Source of the DNA: Gammaproteobacteria bacterium
Lineage (GTDB): Bacteria > Pseudomonadota > Gammaproteobacteria > Steroidobacterales > Rariloculaceae
Length of the DNA: 64,000 bases
Direction of reading: 5' to 3'
NCBI GenBank assembly: GCA_022826245.1
Contig: JAJDVG010000029.1
Span: 1 to 64,000, forward strand
The position numbers and the translations under genes are program-made. Each line of letters opens with the position of its first letter. Position 1 is the stretch's first letter. Below, piece by piece: positions 9,973-19,682 of this stretch. Under the pieces are notes generated by a model that did no database searches, was not told the DNA's origin, and worked only from the letters and a program-made list of their open reading frames with translations.

Positions 9973-11433
9973 CTAGCGGACGAAGCGGTAGTACTCGATT
10001 CCTTCGTCGCTGAAATTCGGGTTCGCGTTGTTGCCGATCGCGTCGACGATGAAACCGCTCGACGGGGCGTCGAGCCCGTCGGCCTGACCCGTATCGTGCA
10101 GGGCTTCGTACTGCGCGCGGTTCAGATCCTGGTAGCCGCTCAAGGCCGCGCCGAAACCGATCCTTGCGGCAGCCTCCTCCCACCCGTCGCAGACCGTCAT
10201 CGGCAGGGCTTCGGCCGCGTCGCCGCTGCCGTAGCCAACCGCGAGCAGGTTCCGTCCGGAAAGGTCGAGCCCGCGGCCGCATGCGTCTTCCATGCCGGCC
10301 GCAAGCCACGCGGGCAGCGCCGCGCAATAGATGTTGCCGACATCCTTCATCGCTTCCGAACCGAGCGCCATTTTTGTCCTGACCAACTCGAATTCGGGGT
10401 TGGAGCGAAACTCGCGCAGCGCGCGCATGCTGAGCGGATAGGCATCCGCATCGATGTTGTCGTCCTTGACGAGCTTGAGAATGTCCGGTCGGGAGTTCAT
10501 CTCGGCGACGAGTTCGGCGACATCGTAGTCCTCGTCCCGGCAGAGCTGCTCGAGCATCTCACGGCCCTGGGCGCCGTCGCGGGCGAGCCCGAACAGGTAG
10601 CTCAGGGCGAACGACGATTCCGGCATGCGGTGGTAGGGGCGATGCATGAACACGGCCGCAAGGTCGCGATAGTACTGCGCCGGTTCCCGGCCCATGCGAT
10701 TCAGCATGTCGTCGAGCGCGTGCAGCGTCTCGTCGAGGTAGCAGGTCGTGGAGTACTTGCCGTTGAATACGGGCAGGTCCTGAAAGTGACAGTTCAGCGT
10801 GCCGCGAATGATGTTGCGCAGCACGGGTTTGCGGAAATCGACGGCACGGTACGACGAGGCGCTGCCGATGCGGGCAAGGTCGACGGCCAGCATTCCCGGA
10901 TCGCGCTCGACGAGCATCGCGACCGCGCCGGCGCCCTGCGTCGGCTCGCCGGAACTGCCGCGCGCATACTCGGCAATGTCGGCGCTAACGACGATCGCGC
11001 AGCGATCCGGGCTTTCGAGCGCAAGGTACCTGAGGGCGTGCTTGAGCGCATAGACGCCGCCGAGACAGGCGTGCTTGACCTCCGGCACTTCGCAGTTGCG
11101 GGCGATCGGCGCGCGGCCCTGCGCGATGAGCGCTTCGTCCACCATGCCCTTGATGATGACGGCGCCAGCGGAGTTGTCGGTACTCGACTCCGTCCCGAGG
11201 CCCAGGAATCCGACGCGGCCGGGATCGATGTCGTACTGCTCGATGAGCCGCATTACAGCGGTTGCCGCGATCGTGTAGACGCTCTGGTCCGGGCCGCGCA
11301 TCCGGAAGCTGCGGCCGATGACGGCCTGCGTCTTCTCCCATGGGGATTCGGTCCAATCGCACCAGGACTTGAGATCGACCCGGTACGGCGGAACGTAGAC
11401 TGCGAATCCAGTGATGCCGACGCGATCCCTCAT
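9973..11433 (-). CDS. mvaS: Hydroxymethylglutaryl-CoA synthase
   Basis: Condenses acetyl-CoA and acetoacetyl-CoA to HMG-CoA, the substrate of the fused reductase. The 486-aa protein has a Cys-His-Glu set in the expected order: Glu82 in GTESSTD, nucleophile Cys123 in HACLGG, and His264 or His268 in HRPYHRM. It is longer than the roughly 390 aa of Firmicutes MvaS, with an extra C-terminal part (about 420-486) of unknown role. I chose the ATG at 11433; GTG codons 9-12 nt upstream and an ATG at 11466 are alternatives. It faces the hpnH operon and ends 27 bp from it. Confidence 0.92.
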   Translation of the reverse strand: MRDRVGITGFAVYVPPYRVDLKSWCDWTESPWEKTQAVIGRSFRMRGPDQSVYTIAATAVMRLIEQYDIDPGRVGFLGLGTESSTDNSAGAVIIKGMVDEALIAQGRAPIARNCEVPEVKHACLGGVYALKHALRYLALESPDRCAIVVSADIAEYARGSSGEPTQGAGAVAMLVERDPGMLAVDLARIGSASSYRAVDFRKPVLRNIIRGTLNCHFQDLPVFNGKYSTTCYLDETLHALDDMLNRMGREPAQYYRDLAAVFMHRPYHRMPESSFALSYLFGLARDGAQGREMLEQLCRDEDYDVAELVAEMNSRPDILKLVKDDNIDADAYPLSMRALREFRSNPEFELVRTKMALGSEAMKDVGNIYCAALPAWLAAGMEDACGRGLDLSGRNLLAVGYGSGDAAEALPMTVCDGWEEAAARIGFGAALSGYQDLNRAQYEALHDTGQADGLDAPSSGFIVDAIGNNANPNFSDEGIEYYRFVR

Positions 11434-11513
11434 GGCTGTCACCACCCGCTTCCTGTGATGCGGCACTGCGGTCGAACGGCAGAGCGTGTTGCTGACCGAC
11501 AGCGCGGTTTGAG

Positions 11514-11519
11514 ATTATA
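11514..11519 (-). promoter_or_regulatory. Perfect -10 hexamer upstream of HMG-CoA synthase gene
   Basis: On the reverse strand this reads TATAAT, preceded by GGCA, and lies about 80 nt upstream of the chosen start. No convincing -35 hexamer sits 16-18 bp away. The intergenic region 11434-11582 also holds the upstream region of the divergent binding-protein gene, so control elements for both genes may be mixed here. Confidence 0.35.
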
Positions 11520-11582
11520 TGCCAAAGATACGACAAGCTCCTCACGACACTGCACGTGCGACAATCCCGATCGGGAGCAAAC

Positions 11583-12926
11583 ATGAAGACAACGGGCGAT
11601 ATGCGAAAAGATTCAATGCGCGTTCGGCCTGCTTTGCCAACCGCCAGCGCCGATCCGATCATGCCCGGCAGACGGTCTCTGATTTCGGCCGCGATCGCCG
11701 GAGGGTTGACCCTGCCCTGGTTGCGAAGCCCCGCTGCGACGCCGGAGGAAGGCGTGACCGATACCGAAGTGATTCTCGGAGTGTCCGCGGCGTTCTCGGG
11801 CCCCTCCAGAGGTCTCGGGATCGAGTTGTACCGGGGCGCGTCGGCGTACTTCGACGATGTCAACTACAACGGCGGCATCGCCGGACGCCGCATAAGCCTC
11901 AAGATCTACGACGACGGCTATCAGCCGGACGCGTGCGTCACCAACACGATGAAACTGATGCTCGAAGACCGCGTCTTCGCGCTGTTCGGCTATGTCGGTA
12001 CGCCGACCGTGACGCGCGTTCTGCCGCTGCTGAAGAAATTCCAGGACGAGAGCGTCTTCCTGTTCTTTCCCTTCACCGGAGCGCAGCCGCAACGCGAGCC
12101 GCCGTACGGCGATTTCGCGTTCAATCTGCGCGCTTCCTATCTGCAGGAAACAGCCGGGCTCGTGGACAACTTCGTCCGGATCGGGCGCCGCCGCATCGCC
12201 GTGTTCTACCAGGCCGATGCCTACGGCCGCAGCGGCTGGGCCGGCGTCAGGGCGGCGCTCACGCGGCATGGCGAGCGGATCGCGGGGGAAGCAACCTACA
12301 GCCGCGGTACCCAATACACGGCGACGATGCGCCGGCAGGTCGAGATCCTGCAGGCGGCCGAACCCGATGCTGTCATCTGTATCGGCGCATATGCGGCGTG
12401 CGCGGCGTTCGCCCGGGATGCGGTGGATCTGGGCCTTGAGGTCCCGATCGCCAATCTGTCGTTCGTCGGCAGCGAGAATCTGCTGAGTCTGCTGACCGAA
12501 GGCCGCGACCCCGCCGATGCCGAACGCTATACCCGCCTGCTCGTCAATTCCCAGGTCGTGCCGAGTTATGAAGACACGTCCATACCGGGCGTCAGGGAAT
12601 ACCGCGAGTTCATGCAGCGCTACAACCCGGCCGTTCCGGCGGAACTCGTCACGGAAACGTACACGCCGTTCGACCACAGCTTCGTGAGTCTCGAGGGCTT
12701 CCTCGACGCCAAGCTCATGGCCGAGATCCTGCGCCGGCTCGGCGACGAACCGTCGCGCGCGGACCTCGAACGCGCCGTCCTGACCCTGCGGGACTTCGAC
12801 CTCGGGCTCAGCGAACCGGTTTCGTTCGCCGAAGACCGCCGCCAGGGGCTGCAGCAGGTCTACTACACGGTGGTCGACGACGGCCGCTTCGTCACGCTCG
12901 GCGACTGGGGCGAGAGACTGTCCTGA
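11583..12926 (+). CDS. ABC-type branched-chain amino acid/amide binding protein
   Basis: A periplasmic binding protein of the Leu/Ile/Val-urea type (Peripla_BP_6), 447 aa. An N-terminal export segment containing RRSLISAAIAGG, near residues 30-41, looks Tat- or Sec-like. The mature part begins with TDTEVILGVSAAFSG and contains the typical YNGGIAGR and ALFGYVGTPT stretches. I chose the ATG at 11583 because GGGAG at 11573-11577 lies 5 nt upstream. No ABC permease or ATPase gene is adjacent. Its stop overlaps the next gene, a truncated membrane sensor, by one base, so it may serve as a ligand-sensing partner rather than in transport. The ligand is unknown. Confidence 0.85.
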   Translation: MKTTGDMRKDSMRVRPALPTASADPIMPGRRSLISAAIAGGLTLPWLRSPAATPEEGVTDTEVILGVSAAFSGPSRGLGIELYRGASAYFDDVNYNGGIAGRRISLKIYDDGYQPDACVTNTMKLMLEDRVFALFGYVGTPTVTRVLPLLKKFQDESVFLFFPFTGAQPQREPPYGDFAFNLRASYLQETAGLVDNFVRIGRRRIAVFYQADAYGRSGWAGVRAALTRHGERIAGEATYSRGTQYTATMRRQVEILQAAEPDAVICIGAYAACAAFARDAVDLGLEVPIANLSFVGSENLLSLLTEGRDPADAERYTRLLVNSQVVPSYEDTSIPGVREYREFMQRYNPAVPAELVTETYTPFDHSFVSLEGFLDAKLMAEILRRLGDEPSRADLERAVLTLRDFDLGLSEPVSFAEDRRQGLQQVYYTVVDDGRFVTLGDWGERLS

Positions 12927-13669
12927 TGCAGGTCATCAAGGTCCAGAAGCTGTTCCAGAAGACCCTGTTCGGCGTTTTCGCGCTGTTCGGCTTCATCGGC
13001 ATCTCGACCTCGATACTGCTCATCTACACCGTCGATGCCTACCTGGCGGAGGAATACGAAACCAACAGCCTCGGGATCGCGCAGAGCATCGCCGACGCCA
13101 GCGTCGACATCCTGCTCAACCGCGATCTCGCGGCGCTGCAGTCGCTGATCGACCAGTTCGTTGAAATCCAGGGCATCAGCTACGTCTACATCACCGACGA
13201 AGAAGGCGAGTTTCTGGCCCACACCTTCGTGCCGGGCATCCCGGACGAGATTCTCGGCGCCGATCATGCCGATATCTCGACGGTGCAACGCCAGCTACCG
13301 GGGTTGGGCGACTTCGTGGAAGTCAGCCGTCCGATCCTGGCAGGCGTTGCCGGCGCCGTTCACGTCGGCATGGATACCGGGATCATCGCGCTTCAGGTCC
13401 AGCGCGCGATCGGCCGCCAGGTCTACCTGATCTCGATCGTGTTCGTGCTCGGCGTCGTGGGCGCGATCTGGCTCGTCAATCTCGCGGCCCGCCCGATCGG
13501 CGACACGCTCACCTACGCGGTCGCACTGGCGCGAGGCGACGAGGAGCAGGCCGCACCCGTCGAAGGCATACTCGTGCGCAAGGATGAAGCCGGTCAGCTC
13601 GCGCGGCTGTTCCTGCACTTCTACCGGCATCGCGCGCCGTCCACGCCCTCCACGGACGGCACGGCCTGA
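12926..13669 (+). CDS. Membrane sensor protein with periplasmic domain, no output domain
   Basis: 247 aa. A first membrane segment spans about residues 11-36, a periplasmic PAS/Cache-like domain spans about 37-163 (YVYITDEEGEFLAHTF is typical of such folds), and a second membrane segment lies at about 168-190. A short HAMP-like tail follows (ARPIGDTLTYAVALARGD). No kinase, methyl-accepting or GGDEF domain follows; the frame ends about 55 residues after the second membrane helix. It is coupled by a 1-bp overlap to the binding-protein gene. It may pass ligand binding to an unlinked kinase, or be a degraded histidine kinase. Function is not established. Confidence 0.75.
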   Translation: MQVIKVQKLFQKTLFGVFALFGFIGISTSILLIYTVDAYLAEEYETNSLGIAQSIADASVDILLNRDLAALQSLIDQFVEIQGISYVYITDEEGEFLAHTFVPGIPDEILGADHADISTVQRQLPGLGDFVEVSRPILAGVAGAVHVGMDTGIIALQVQRAIGRQVYLISIVFVLGVVGAIWLVNLAARPIGDTLTYAVALARGDEEQAAPVEGILVRKDEAGQLARLFLHFYRHRAPSTPSTDGTA

Positions 13670-13689
13670 CAACCGTCCAGGCGAACCCG

Positions 13690-15006
13690 ATGGCCCTACC
13701 ACGCCACATGCCCCGAATGGTCATCCTGTCCGCCTGCGTGACTCTGCAGGTCTGTCTGGGCACGGTCTACGCGTGGAGCTTCTTTCAGACCATGCTCGTC
13801 AGGCAATTGGGCTGGACGTTCGTCGAGACGGCCGTGGCCTTCAGCCTGGCGATCTTCTGCCTCGGCGTCGCCGCGGCCTGGGCAGGCACGGCGTTGCCCA
13901 GGCTCGGGCCGCGCAAGCTGGCGCTGGCCGGGAGCGTTCTGTTCTGTACGGGCTACATGGTCGCGAGCCTCGCGCTTGCGACCGACCAGATGCTGCTGTT
14001 CTACATCGGCTATGGGGCCATCGGCGGCGCGGGCATCGGTCTCGGCTACGTGACGCCGGTCGCGACGGTTGCGAAGTGGTTTCCGGACCGCAAGGGGCTC
14101 GCGACCGGGACGGTGGTCATGGGGTTCGGCATTGGGGCATTGCTGTTGAGCAAGCTGCTCGCGCCGGTCCTGGTCGTATACAGCGACGGCGACCTGCCAA
14201 CGGTATTTCTCGGACTCGGGATCATTTTCGCGGTCATCCTGCTGCCGGTGAGCCTCCTGTTGTCGGATCCGCCGCCGGCAAAGGCGGCAGCGACGACATC
14301 CGCGGCGAAGGTCCATGAAGCGGACGATGCCGGTGTGACGACGCGCGAATACCTGATGACGCGGGAGTTCCGCTGCATGTGGATCGTCTTCTTCTGCAAT
14401 ATCGCGGCGGGCATCTCGGTCATCAGCTTCCAATCGTCGCTGCTGCAGGACGTCTGGGGACTCGCGGCGCCCGACCTGGAACCGGAGACGCTGGCAGCCT
14501 ACGGCGCAACGCTCATTGCCGCAAGTTCCGTGTGCAACGGCGTCGGCCGGCTGTTCTGGGGGCTGCTGTCGGACCGCCTCGGCCGCACGCGCGTGCTGCG
14601 GATCCTGCTCGGCAGCCAGATGGTCGTCTTCGGCGTGCTCATGACGGAACAGAACCCGTGGGTATTCTCCGTGCTGGTCTGCTACGTGCTGCTGTGTTTC
14701 GGCGGAGGATTCGCGACGATGCCGTCGTTCATCGTCGATGTCTTCGGCAACCGGCGCATGTCCACGCTTTACGGCGCGATTCTGACCGCCTGGGCCGCGG
14801 CCGGCATCATCGGGCCGCTCTATGTCGGCTACCTCAAGGACCAGTATCCCGACCGGGCGGTGACCTACTGCTTCCTGATCGGCATTTTCATGCTCGGCGT
14901 GGGCTATATCTTCACGTACCTGCTGACCGACGACCGCGTCGTGATCAGGCGCCCGACCGTCGAGGGTACACTTCGCCACTTCAACATTCCGCTCAGGGAG
15001 GCGTGA
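13690..15006 (+). CDS. MFS transporter, oxalate/formate antiporter (OFA) type
   Basis: A 438-aa major facilitator with twelve predicted membrane segments. The N terminus (VCLGTVYAWSFFQTML), VAKWFPDRKGLATG in the loop after segment 4 and RLFWGLLSDRLGRTR in the middle of the protein are characteristic of the OFA family. Members carry oxalate/formate, lactate or other monocarboxylates. Substrate cannot be read from sequence, but neighbouring genes for a 2-hydroxyacid dehydrogenase and formate-dehydrogenase-like subunits suggest a small hydroxy- or dicarboxylate. It lies 20 bp after the sensor gene. Confidence 0.85.
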   Translation: MALPRHMPRMVILSACVTLQVCLGTVYAWSFFQTMLVRQLGWTFVETAVAFSLAIFCLGVAAAWAGTALPRLGPRKLALAGSVLFCTGYMVASLALATDQMLLFYIGYGAIGGAGIGLGYVTPVATVAKWFPDRKGLATGTVVMGFGIGALLLSKLLAPVLVVYSDGDLPTVFLGLGIIFAVILLPVSLLLSDPPPAKAAATTSAAKVHEADDAGVTTREYLMTREFRCMWIVFFCNIAAGISVISFQSSLLQDVWGLAAPDLEPETLAAYGATLIAASSVCNGVGRLFWGLLSDRLGRTRVLRILLGSQMVVFGVLMTEQNPWVFSVLVCYVLLCFGGGFATMPSFIVDVFGNRRMSTLYGAILTAWAAAGIIGPLYVGYLKDQYPDRAVTYCFLIGIFMLGVGYIFTYLLTDDRVVIRRPTVEGTLRHFNIPLREA

Positions 15007-15057
15007 CCGATGTGCCTTGCGGAGGTTGAACCGGGACGAGCAGCGGGAGCGAAAAGG

Positions 15058-16299
15058 ATGACGAAAACGATCGCGGCCTGGGTCGCTATATTCGCTCTTT
15101 CCGCCGGCGCGGGCACTGCGTGGGCGCAGGCAGACGAGGATGCGGGGGCAAGCGCTCAACCCGAAGGAAACCGCTTGGGGAACGTTTCGTTCAACTTCCG
15201 GCTCAGATCCGAATTCGCCGATCTGGAGGGTTTCGACGAGTCGGCGACCGCGTCGACGCTGCGTTCGCGAGTCACGTGGGAATCGGCCACGTTCAACCGC
15301 TTTCAGGTCCTGCTCGAGGCCGACAACGTCTCTACGCTGGGTTCGGAGCAGTTCAATTCCACGACCAACGGCAAGACGGCGTACCCGGTCGTGGCGGATC
15401 CGGAAGGCACGGACCTCAACCAGGCGTGGCTCAACTTTTCGGGCGATTCCGTCACCGTCCGCATGGGCCGTCAGACCATCCGCCACGGCACCGAACGCTT
15501 CGTCGGGGGCGTCGCCTGGCGCCAGAACGAACAGGCCTTCGACGGCGTGCGCATCCAGTGGGCGCCGGCCGGCGGTTTCGACCTGGATCTCGCCTACGTG
15601 AACAGGGTCAACCGGATCTTCGGGCCTGACGACGGTCTCAACCCCGCGGCCTGGAAGGGCGACAATTTCTTCGTCCGGGCCAACTGGAGCCTGGCCGAAA
15701 ACCACAGACTGAGCGCACACGGATACCTGCTCGATTTCGATCCGCAACACGGTTACGCGCCCGGCCGTACGGTCAACAACTCGCTGGACATTTTCGGCCT
15801 GGAGTACAGCGGCAGCTTCGACCGGCTCACGCTCAACCTGAACTGGGACACGCAGCAGGATGCCGGCGCGAGCCAACTCGACTACCAGGCCGAGCATTAC
15901 CTGGCCGAAATCGTCGTACCTGTTGGCGGAACGACGCTGACGGCCGGCTACGAAGTGTTCGGCGGGGACAATGGCTCCGGTTTCCGCATGCCGACGGCGA
16001 CCTTGCACAAGTTCCAGGGCTGGACCGACAAGTTCCTCGCGACCCCCGGCGACGGCCTCAAGGACGTCTATCTGATCGCCTCCAGCTCGCTGGGACCGGT
16101 TGCCGTCACCGCCCACTGGCACGACTTTCGCGCCGAGGCTTCCAGCGCCGATTTCGGCTCCGAGTTCGGACTCCAGTTGACCTGGACGGTCAACGAGCGG
16201 TTGACGCTGCTCGGCAAGTACGCAACCTTCTCGACCGACGACAGCGCACGGTTCGCAGACACCGACAAGGCCTGGCTGTCCCTGCAGATGGCCTTCTGA
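15058..16299 (+). CDS. Outer-membrane beta-barrel porin (alginate-export-like)
   Basis: 413 aa with a clear Sec signal peptide ([19 protein letters not shown], then TAWAQA). The rest alternates in beta-strand fashion and ends in Phe, as expected for BAM-assembled barrels. The segment [19 protein letters not shown] resembles AlgE-type alginate-export porin domains. I chose the ATG at 15058 because GGGAG at 15045-15049 lies 8 nt upstream and a signal peptide follows at once. It follows the MFS gene by 51 bp, so the pair may give outer- and inner-membrane passage of the same substrate. Confidence 0.82.
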   Translation: MTKTIAAWVAIFALSAGAGTAWAQADEDAGASAQPEGNRLGNVSFNFRLRSEFADLEGFDESATASTLRSRVTWESATFNRFQVLLEADNVSTLGSEQFNSTTNGKTAYPVVADPEGTDLNQAWLNFSGDSVTVRMGRQTIRHGTERFVGGVAWRQNEQAFDGVRIQWAPAGGFDLDLAYVNRVNRIFGPDDGLNPAAWKGDNFFVRANWSLAENHRLSAHGYLLDFDPQHGYAPGRTVNNSLDIFGLEYSGSFDRLTLNLNWDTQQDAGASQLDYQAEHYLAEIVVPVGGTTLTAGYEVFGGDNGSGFRMPTATLHKFQGWTDKFLATPGDGLKDVYLIASSSLGPVAVTAHWHDFRAEASSADFGSEFGLQLTWTVNERLTLLGKYATFSTDDSARFADTDKAWLSLQMAF

Positions 16300-16381
16300 T
16301 CGCGGCCGTTCGGCGACGCTGCACGTCGCACGTGCGGTCTGGCGCGTCAGGTATACTACTCGGCCGCCCGAGCACCGCTCA

Positions 16382-16882
16382 GTGCCTGCGAACGACGCGC
16401 GCACGGCGGACGAGCAAGCGATGACCGAACCCGATCGACAGACCCGGCAAACGATCCGCGCGATCGCCGAATCAGGCGCCTCGCAAGCCGGCGCGCTCCT
16501 GCCGATCCTGCACTCGATCCAGGACGAACTCGGCTACGTTCCCGAAGCCGCCGTGCCGATCGTGGCCGAGGTGCTGAACCTGTCGCGGGCCGAGGTTCAC
16601 GGCGTCGTGTCCTTCTACCACCTGTTCCGCACGGATCCGCCCGGCAAACAGACGCTCTACGTATGCCGGGCCGAAGCCTGCCAGTCGATGGGTTCAAGGG
16701 AACTCGAACGCCATGCACGCGAACGACTCGGGATCGGCTATCACGAAACGACCGCCGACGGCCGGTTCAGCCTCGAGCCGATCTACTGCCTCGGCAACTG
16801 CGCGTGTTCGCCGGCCGTCATGATCGATGAGGACGTCTACGGTCGGGTCACGCCCGAGCGCCTCGACGAGTTGTTGGACTAG
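16382..16882 (+). CDS. fdsG: NAD-dependent formate dehydrogenase gamma subunit-like [2Fe-2S] protein (FdsG/NuoE)
   Basis: A thioredoxin-like [2Fe-2S] subunit of 166 aa that passes electrons to or from the FMN/NAD subunit. Cluster ligands are Cys95, Cys100, Cys136 and Cys140 (C-x4-C ... C-x3-C). The [19 protein letters not shown] stretch is typical of NuoE and FdsG. The start is uncertain: GTG at 16382, or ATG at 16421 which removes 13 residues. It lies 3 bp before the FdsB-like gene. In fds operons this is the first gene, fdsG. Confidence 0.85.
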   Translation: MPANDARTADEQAMTEPDRQTRQTIRAIAESGASQAGALLPILHSIQDELGYVPEAAVPIVAEVLNLSRAEVHGVVSFYHLFRTDPPGKQTLYVCRAEACQSMGSRELERHARERLGIGYHETTADGRFSLEPIYCLGNCACSPAVMIDEDVYGRVTPERLDELLD

Positions 16883-16885
16883 CAC

Positions 16886-18460
16886 ATGACTGACGGCACC
16901 AGGGTTTTCGTCCCGGCCGACACGACGGCGCTCTCGCTCGGCGCCGACGCTGTCGCCGCAACGCTGCGGCGCGAAGCCGCTGAGCGCGGGGACGCGATCG
17001 AACTCGTGCGCAACGGTTCGCGGGGGCTTTATTGGCTCGAGCCGCTCGTCGAGGTGGAAGTCGGCGGTCAGCGCCTCGCCTATGGCCCGGTCACCGCGAA
17101 CGATGTCGCCAGCCTCCTCGATGCGGGTCTGCTCGGCGGCGCCGACCATGCGCTCGCGCTCGGGCCGACCGAATCGATTCCGTGGCTGGCCGGGCAGTCC
17201 CGGCTGACCTTCGCGCGCGTCGGCGTCACCGATCCGCTCTCGATCGACGAGTACCGTGCGCACGACGGCTTCCGCGGTCTCGAAAAAGCCGCATCGATGA
17301 CGCCCGAAGAGATCGTCGCCGAAGTCACGGAGTCCGGGCTCCGGGGCCGCGGCGGCGCGGCGTTTCCGACCGGGATCAAGTGGAACACGGTGCTTCAGAC
17401 CGATGCCGGGCAGAAGTACATCGCCTGCAACGCCGACGAAGGCGACTCCGGGACCTTCGCCGACCGGATGATCATGGAGAGCGATCCGTTCGTCCTGATC
17501 GAAGGCATGGCCATCGCCGGTCTCGCCACGGGCGCAACGATGGGCTACATCTACATCCGCGCCGAATACCCGCTTGCGATCCGCGTCATGCGCGAGGCGA
17601 TCGAGCGCGCCGAAGCCGCGGGCCTGCTCGGCGGAAACGTGCTCGACAGCGGCCGGGACTTCCGGATGGAGGTGCGCGAGGCGGCCGGCGCGTACATCTG
17701 CGGCGAAGAAACGTCGATGCTCGAGAGCCTCGAAGGCAAGCGCGGCATGATTCGCTTCCGGCCGCCGTTGCCGGCCGTCAAGGGCCTGTTCGGCGCGCCA
17801 ACGGTCGTCAACAACGTGATTTCGCTTGCGACCGTGCCGATCATTCTCGACAAGGGCGCGGAGTATTACCGGGATTACGGCAGCGGCCGGTCGCGCGGCA
17901 CGCTGACGGTCCAGCTCGCCGGCAACATCAAGCGCGGCGGGCTCGTCGAGATAGGCTTCGGGCGCCCGCTGCGCGAACTTCTGTACGATTTCGGCGGCGG
18001 CAGCGCGACCGGGCGGCCGATCCGCGCCGTACAGGCCGGCGGACCGCTCGCAGCCTACGTCCACCCCTCCCAGTTCGATACGCCGCTCGATTACGAGGAG
18101 TTCGCCGCGATCGACGCGATGCTCGGCCATGGCGGCCTCGTCGTATTCGACGACACGGTCGACATGGGCGAGCAGGCGCGCTTCGCGATGGAGTTCTGCG
18201 CGATCGAATCGTGCGGCAAATGCACGCCATGCCGGGTCGGGGCCGTGCGCGGCGTCGAGGTCATAGACAAGATCAGGAACGGCGAGAACGAGGCGTTGAA
18301 CCTTGAGCTGTTGCGGGATCTCTGCGACACGATGGTCAGCGGGTCGCTGTGCGCGCTCGGCGGCATGGCGCCATTCCCGGTAATCAGCGTGCTCGACCAC
18401 TTTCCCGAGGACCTCGGGACACTCGCCGTGGCCAGGCGTCCCGAAGAGAATCCGGGCTGA
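16886..18460 (+). CDS. fdsB: NAD-dependent formate dehydrogenase beta subunit-like flavoprotein (FdsB/NuoF)
   Basis: NAD(H)- and FMN-binding diaphorase subunit of 524 aa. A thioredoxin-like N-terminal domain is followed by the NAD/FMN motif GLRGRGGAAFPTG at 151-163, an SLBB region, and the [4Fe-4S] ligands Cys443, Cys446, Cys449 and Cys489 (CGKCTPC plus a distal Cys). The N-terminal extension matches FdsB and HoxF-type subunits rather than plain NuoF. Paired with FdsG it can exchange electrons with NAD, but the catalytic FdsA subunit is absent nearby. The downstream neighbour is an FMN 2-hydroxyacid dehydrogenase. Confidence 0.88.
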   Translation: MTDGTRVFVPADTTALSLGADAVAATLRREAAERGDAIELVRNGSRGLYWLEPLVEVEVGGQRLAYGPVTANDVASLLDAGLLGGADHALALGPTESIPWLAGQSRLTFARVGVTDPLSIDEYRAHDGFRGLEKAASMTPEEIVAEVTESGLRGRGGAAFPTGIKWNTVLQTDAGQKYIACNADEGDSGTFADRMIMESDPFVLIEGMAIAGLATGATMGYIYIRAEYPLAIRVMREAIERAEAAGLLGGNVLDSGRDFRMEVREAAGAYICGEETSMLESLEGKRGMIRFRPPLPAVKGLFGAPTVVNNVISLATVPIILDKGAEYYRDYGSGRSRGTLTVQLAGNIKRGGLVEIGFGRPLRELLYDFGGGSATGRPIRAVQAGGPLAAYVHPSQFDTPLDYEEFAAIDAMLGHGGLVVFDDTVDMGEQARFAMEFCAIESCGKCTPCRVGAVRGVEVIDKIRNGENEALNLELLRDLCDTMVSGSLCALGGMAPFPVISVLDHFPEDLGTLAVARRPEENPG

Positions 18461-18503
18461 TCCCCGCCCGAATAACTGGCGCGGCAAGGAAGGCGGCAAG
18501 GCG

Positions 18504-19682
18504 ATGTTCGGAAAACGGGTCGAGCGCTGCTTCAACATCGCGGAGCTGCGCAAGCTCGCGTCGCGGCGCCTGCCGGCGCCGATGTACCACTACATCGACG
18601 GCGGCGCCGACGACGAGTGGACCCTGAACCGTAACACCGAGGCTTTCGGCAACTACGAGTTCCGGCCGCGCTGCCTCGTCGACGTCACGAAGCTCGAAAC
18701 CGCGACCACCGTGTTCGGCGAGCGCATCGACTGGCCGTTCTTCTGCTCCCCGACGGCGCTTTCGAGGCTCTTCAACTACCAGGGCGAACGCGCCGTCGCG
18801 CGTGCCGCGCATGCGGCGGGCACCGTCTATTCGCTGTCGAGCATCTCGTCGTCGAGCATCGAGGAAACGGCCGAATTCACGGCCGGCCCGAAGGTTTTTC
18901 AGGTCTACGTCTTCAAGGACCGGGGGCTCAGCCGCGAATTCGTCCATCGGGCGAAGGACGCGGGCTACAAGGCACTGCAGTTGACCGTCGACGTGCCGGG
19001 CGTGTCCGGAAACCGCGAGCGCGACATCGTGACCGGCATGACGGTGCCGCCGAAGCTCTCGCTCATGAGCCTGATCGATATCGCGATGCATCCGCGCTGG
19101 GTTTACCGTCATTTGACGACGCCGAAAATCGACGTGGCCAACGTCGCGCACCGGCCGCCTCCCGGCAGCGGCGATCTCGGCGGTATCATCGAGTATCTGA
19201 ACAGGCAACTGGATACCGGCGTGACCTGGGACGATGCCGAGTGGATGATCCGCGAGTGGGACGGTCCGTTCGCGCTCAAGGGCGTCATGCGGGCCGAGGA
19301 CGCGAAACGTGCGGTCGATGTCGGCGCTACGGCGCTCATGGTGTCCAATCACGGCGGCCGGCAGCTCGACTGGTCGCCGGCGCCGTTCGACCTGATCAGG
19401 GAGATCGTCGACGCCGTCGGCGACCGCCTCGAAGTCATCTGCGATGGCGGCATACGGCGCGGCGTACATATTCTCAAGGCGCTGGCGCTCGGCGCGCGCG
19501 CCTGCTCGGCCGGCCGGCCCTACCTCTACGGGCTCGCCGCGGGCGGCGAAGCGGGTGTTGCCCAGGCACTGAAGATTCTCAGAACGGAGCTCGAACGCGA
19601 CATGGCACTCGTCGGCTGCAACGACATCCACGACCTCGACGAGAGCTGGGTCCGCAAGGTGGATCGCGGATGGCGGACCTGA
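18504..19682 (+). CDS. FMN-dependent alpha-hydroxyacid dehydrogenase (LldD/glycolate oxidase family)
   Basis: Oxidises an L-2-hydroxyacid to the 2-oxoacid. The 392-aa TIM barrel has the catalytic His283 and substrate-binding Arg286 in SNHGGRQLD, the FMN-contacting Lys259 in ALKGV, the N-terminal MYHYIDGGADDE motif and the C-terminal DGGIRRG phosphate loop. A GGAAGG Shine-Dalgarno stretch precedes the ATG. Substrate (lactate, glycolate, mandelate or other) is not decidable. It lies between the FdsB-like and FdhD genes, where fds operons carry fdsA. Its own electron acceptor is unknown; the adjacent FdsGB pair is a candidate by context only. Confidence 0.88.
   Translation: MFGKRVERCFNIAELRKLASRRLPAPMYHYIDGGADDEWTLNRNTEAFGNYEFRPRCLVDVTKLETATTVFGERIDWPFFCSPTALSRLFNYQGERAVARAAHAAGTVYSLSSISSSSIEETAEFTAGPKVFQVYVFKDRGLSREFVHRAKDAGYKALQLTVDVPGVSGNRERDIVTGMTVPPKLSLMSLIDIAMHPRWVYRHLTTPKIDVANVAHRPPPGSGDLGGIIEYLNRQLDTGVTWDDAEWMIREWDGPFALKGVMRAEDAKRAVDVGATALMVSNHGGRQLDWSPAPFDLIREIVDAVGDRLEVICDGGIRRGVHILKALALGARACSAGRPYLYGLAAGGEAGVAQALKILRTELERDMALVGCNDIHDLDESWVRKVDRGWRT

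Noticed and set aside
13696..16404. A 902-residue open frame on the reverse strand across the MFS and porin genes
   Set aside because: It is antisense to two well-supported genes with domain signatures and signal peptide, and its translation is low-complexity Arg/Asp/Glu-rich, as expected from high GC. The same applies to other long antisense frames at 5912-8023, 31894-34338, 39455-41149, 41276-43510, 59728-62721.
18504..19682. Type 2 IPP isomerase, which shares the FMN TIM-barrel fold
   Set aside because: The SNHGGRQLD catalytic motif and MYHYIDGGADDE N terminus are those of the 2-hydroxyacid oxidase family, and a type 1 idi is already in the operon.
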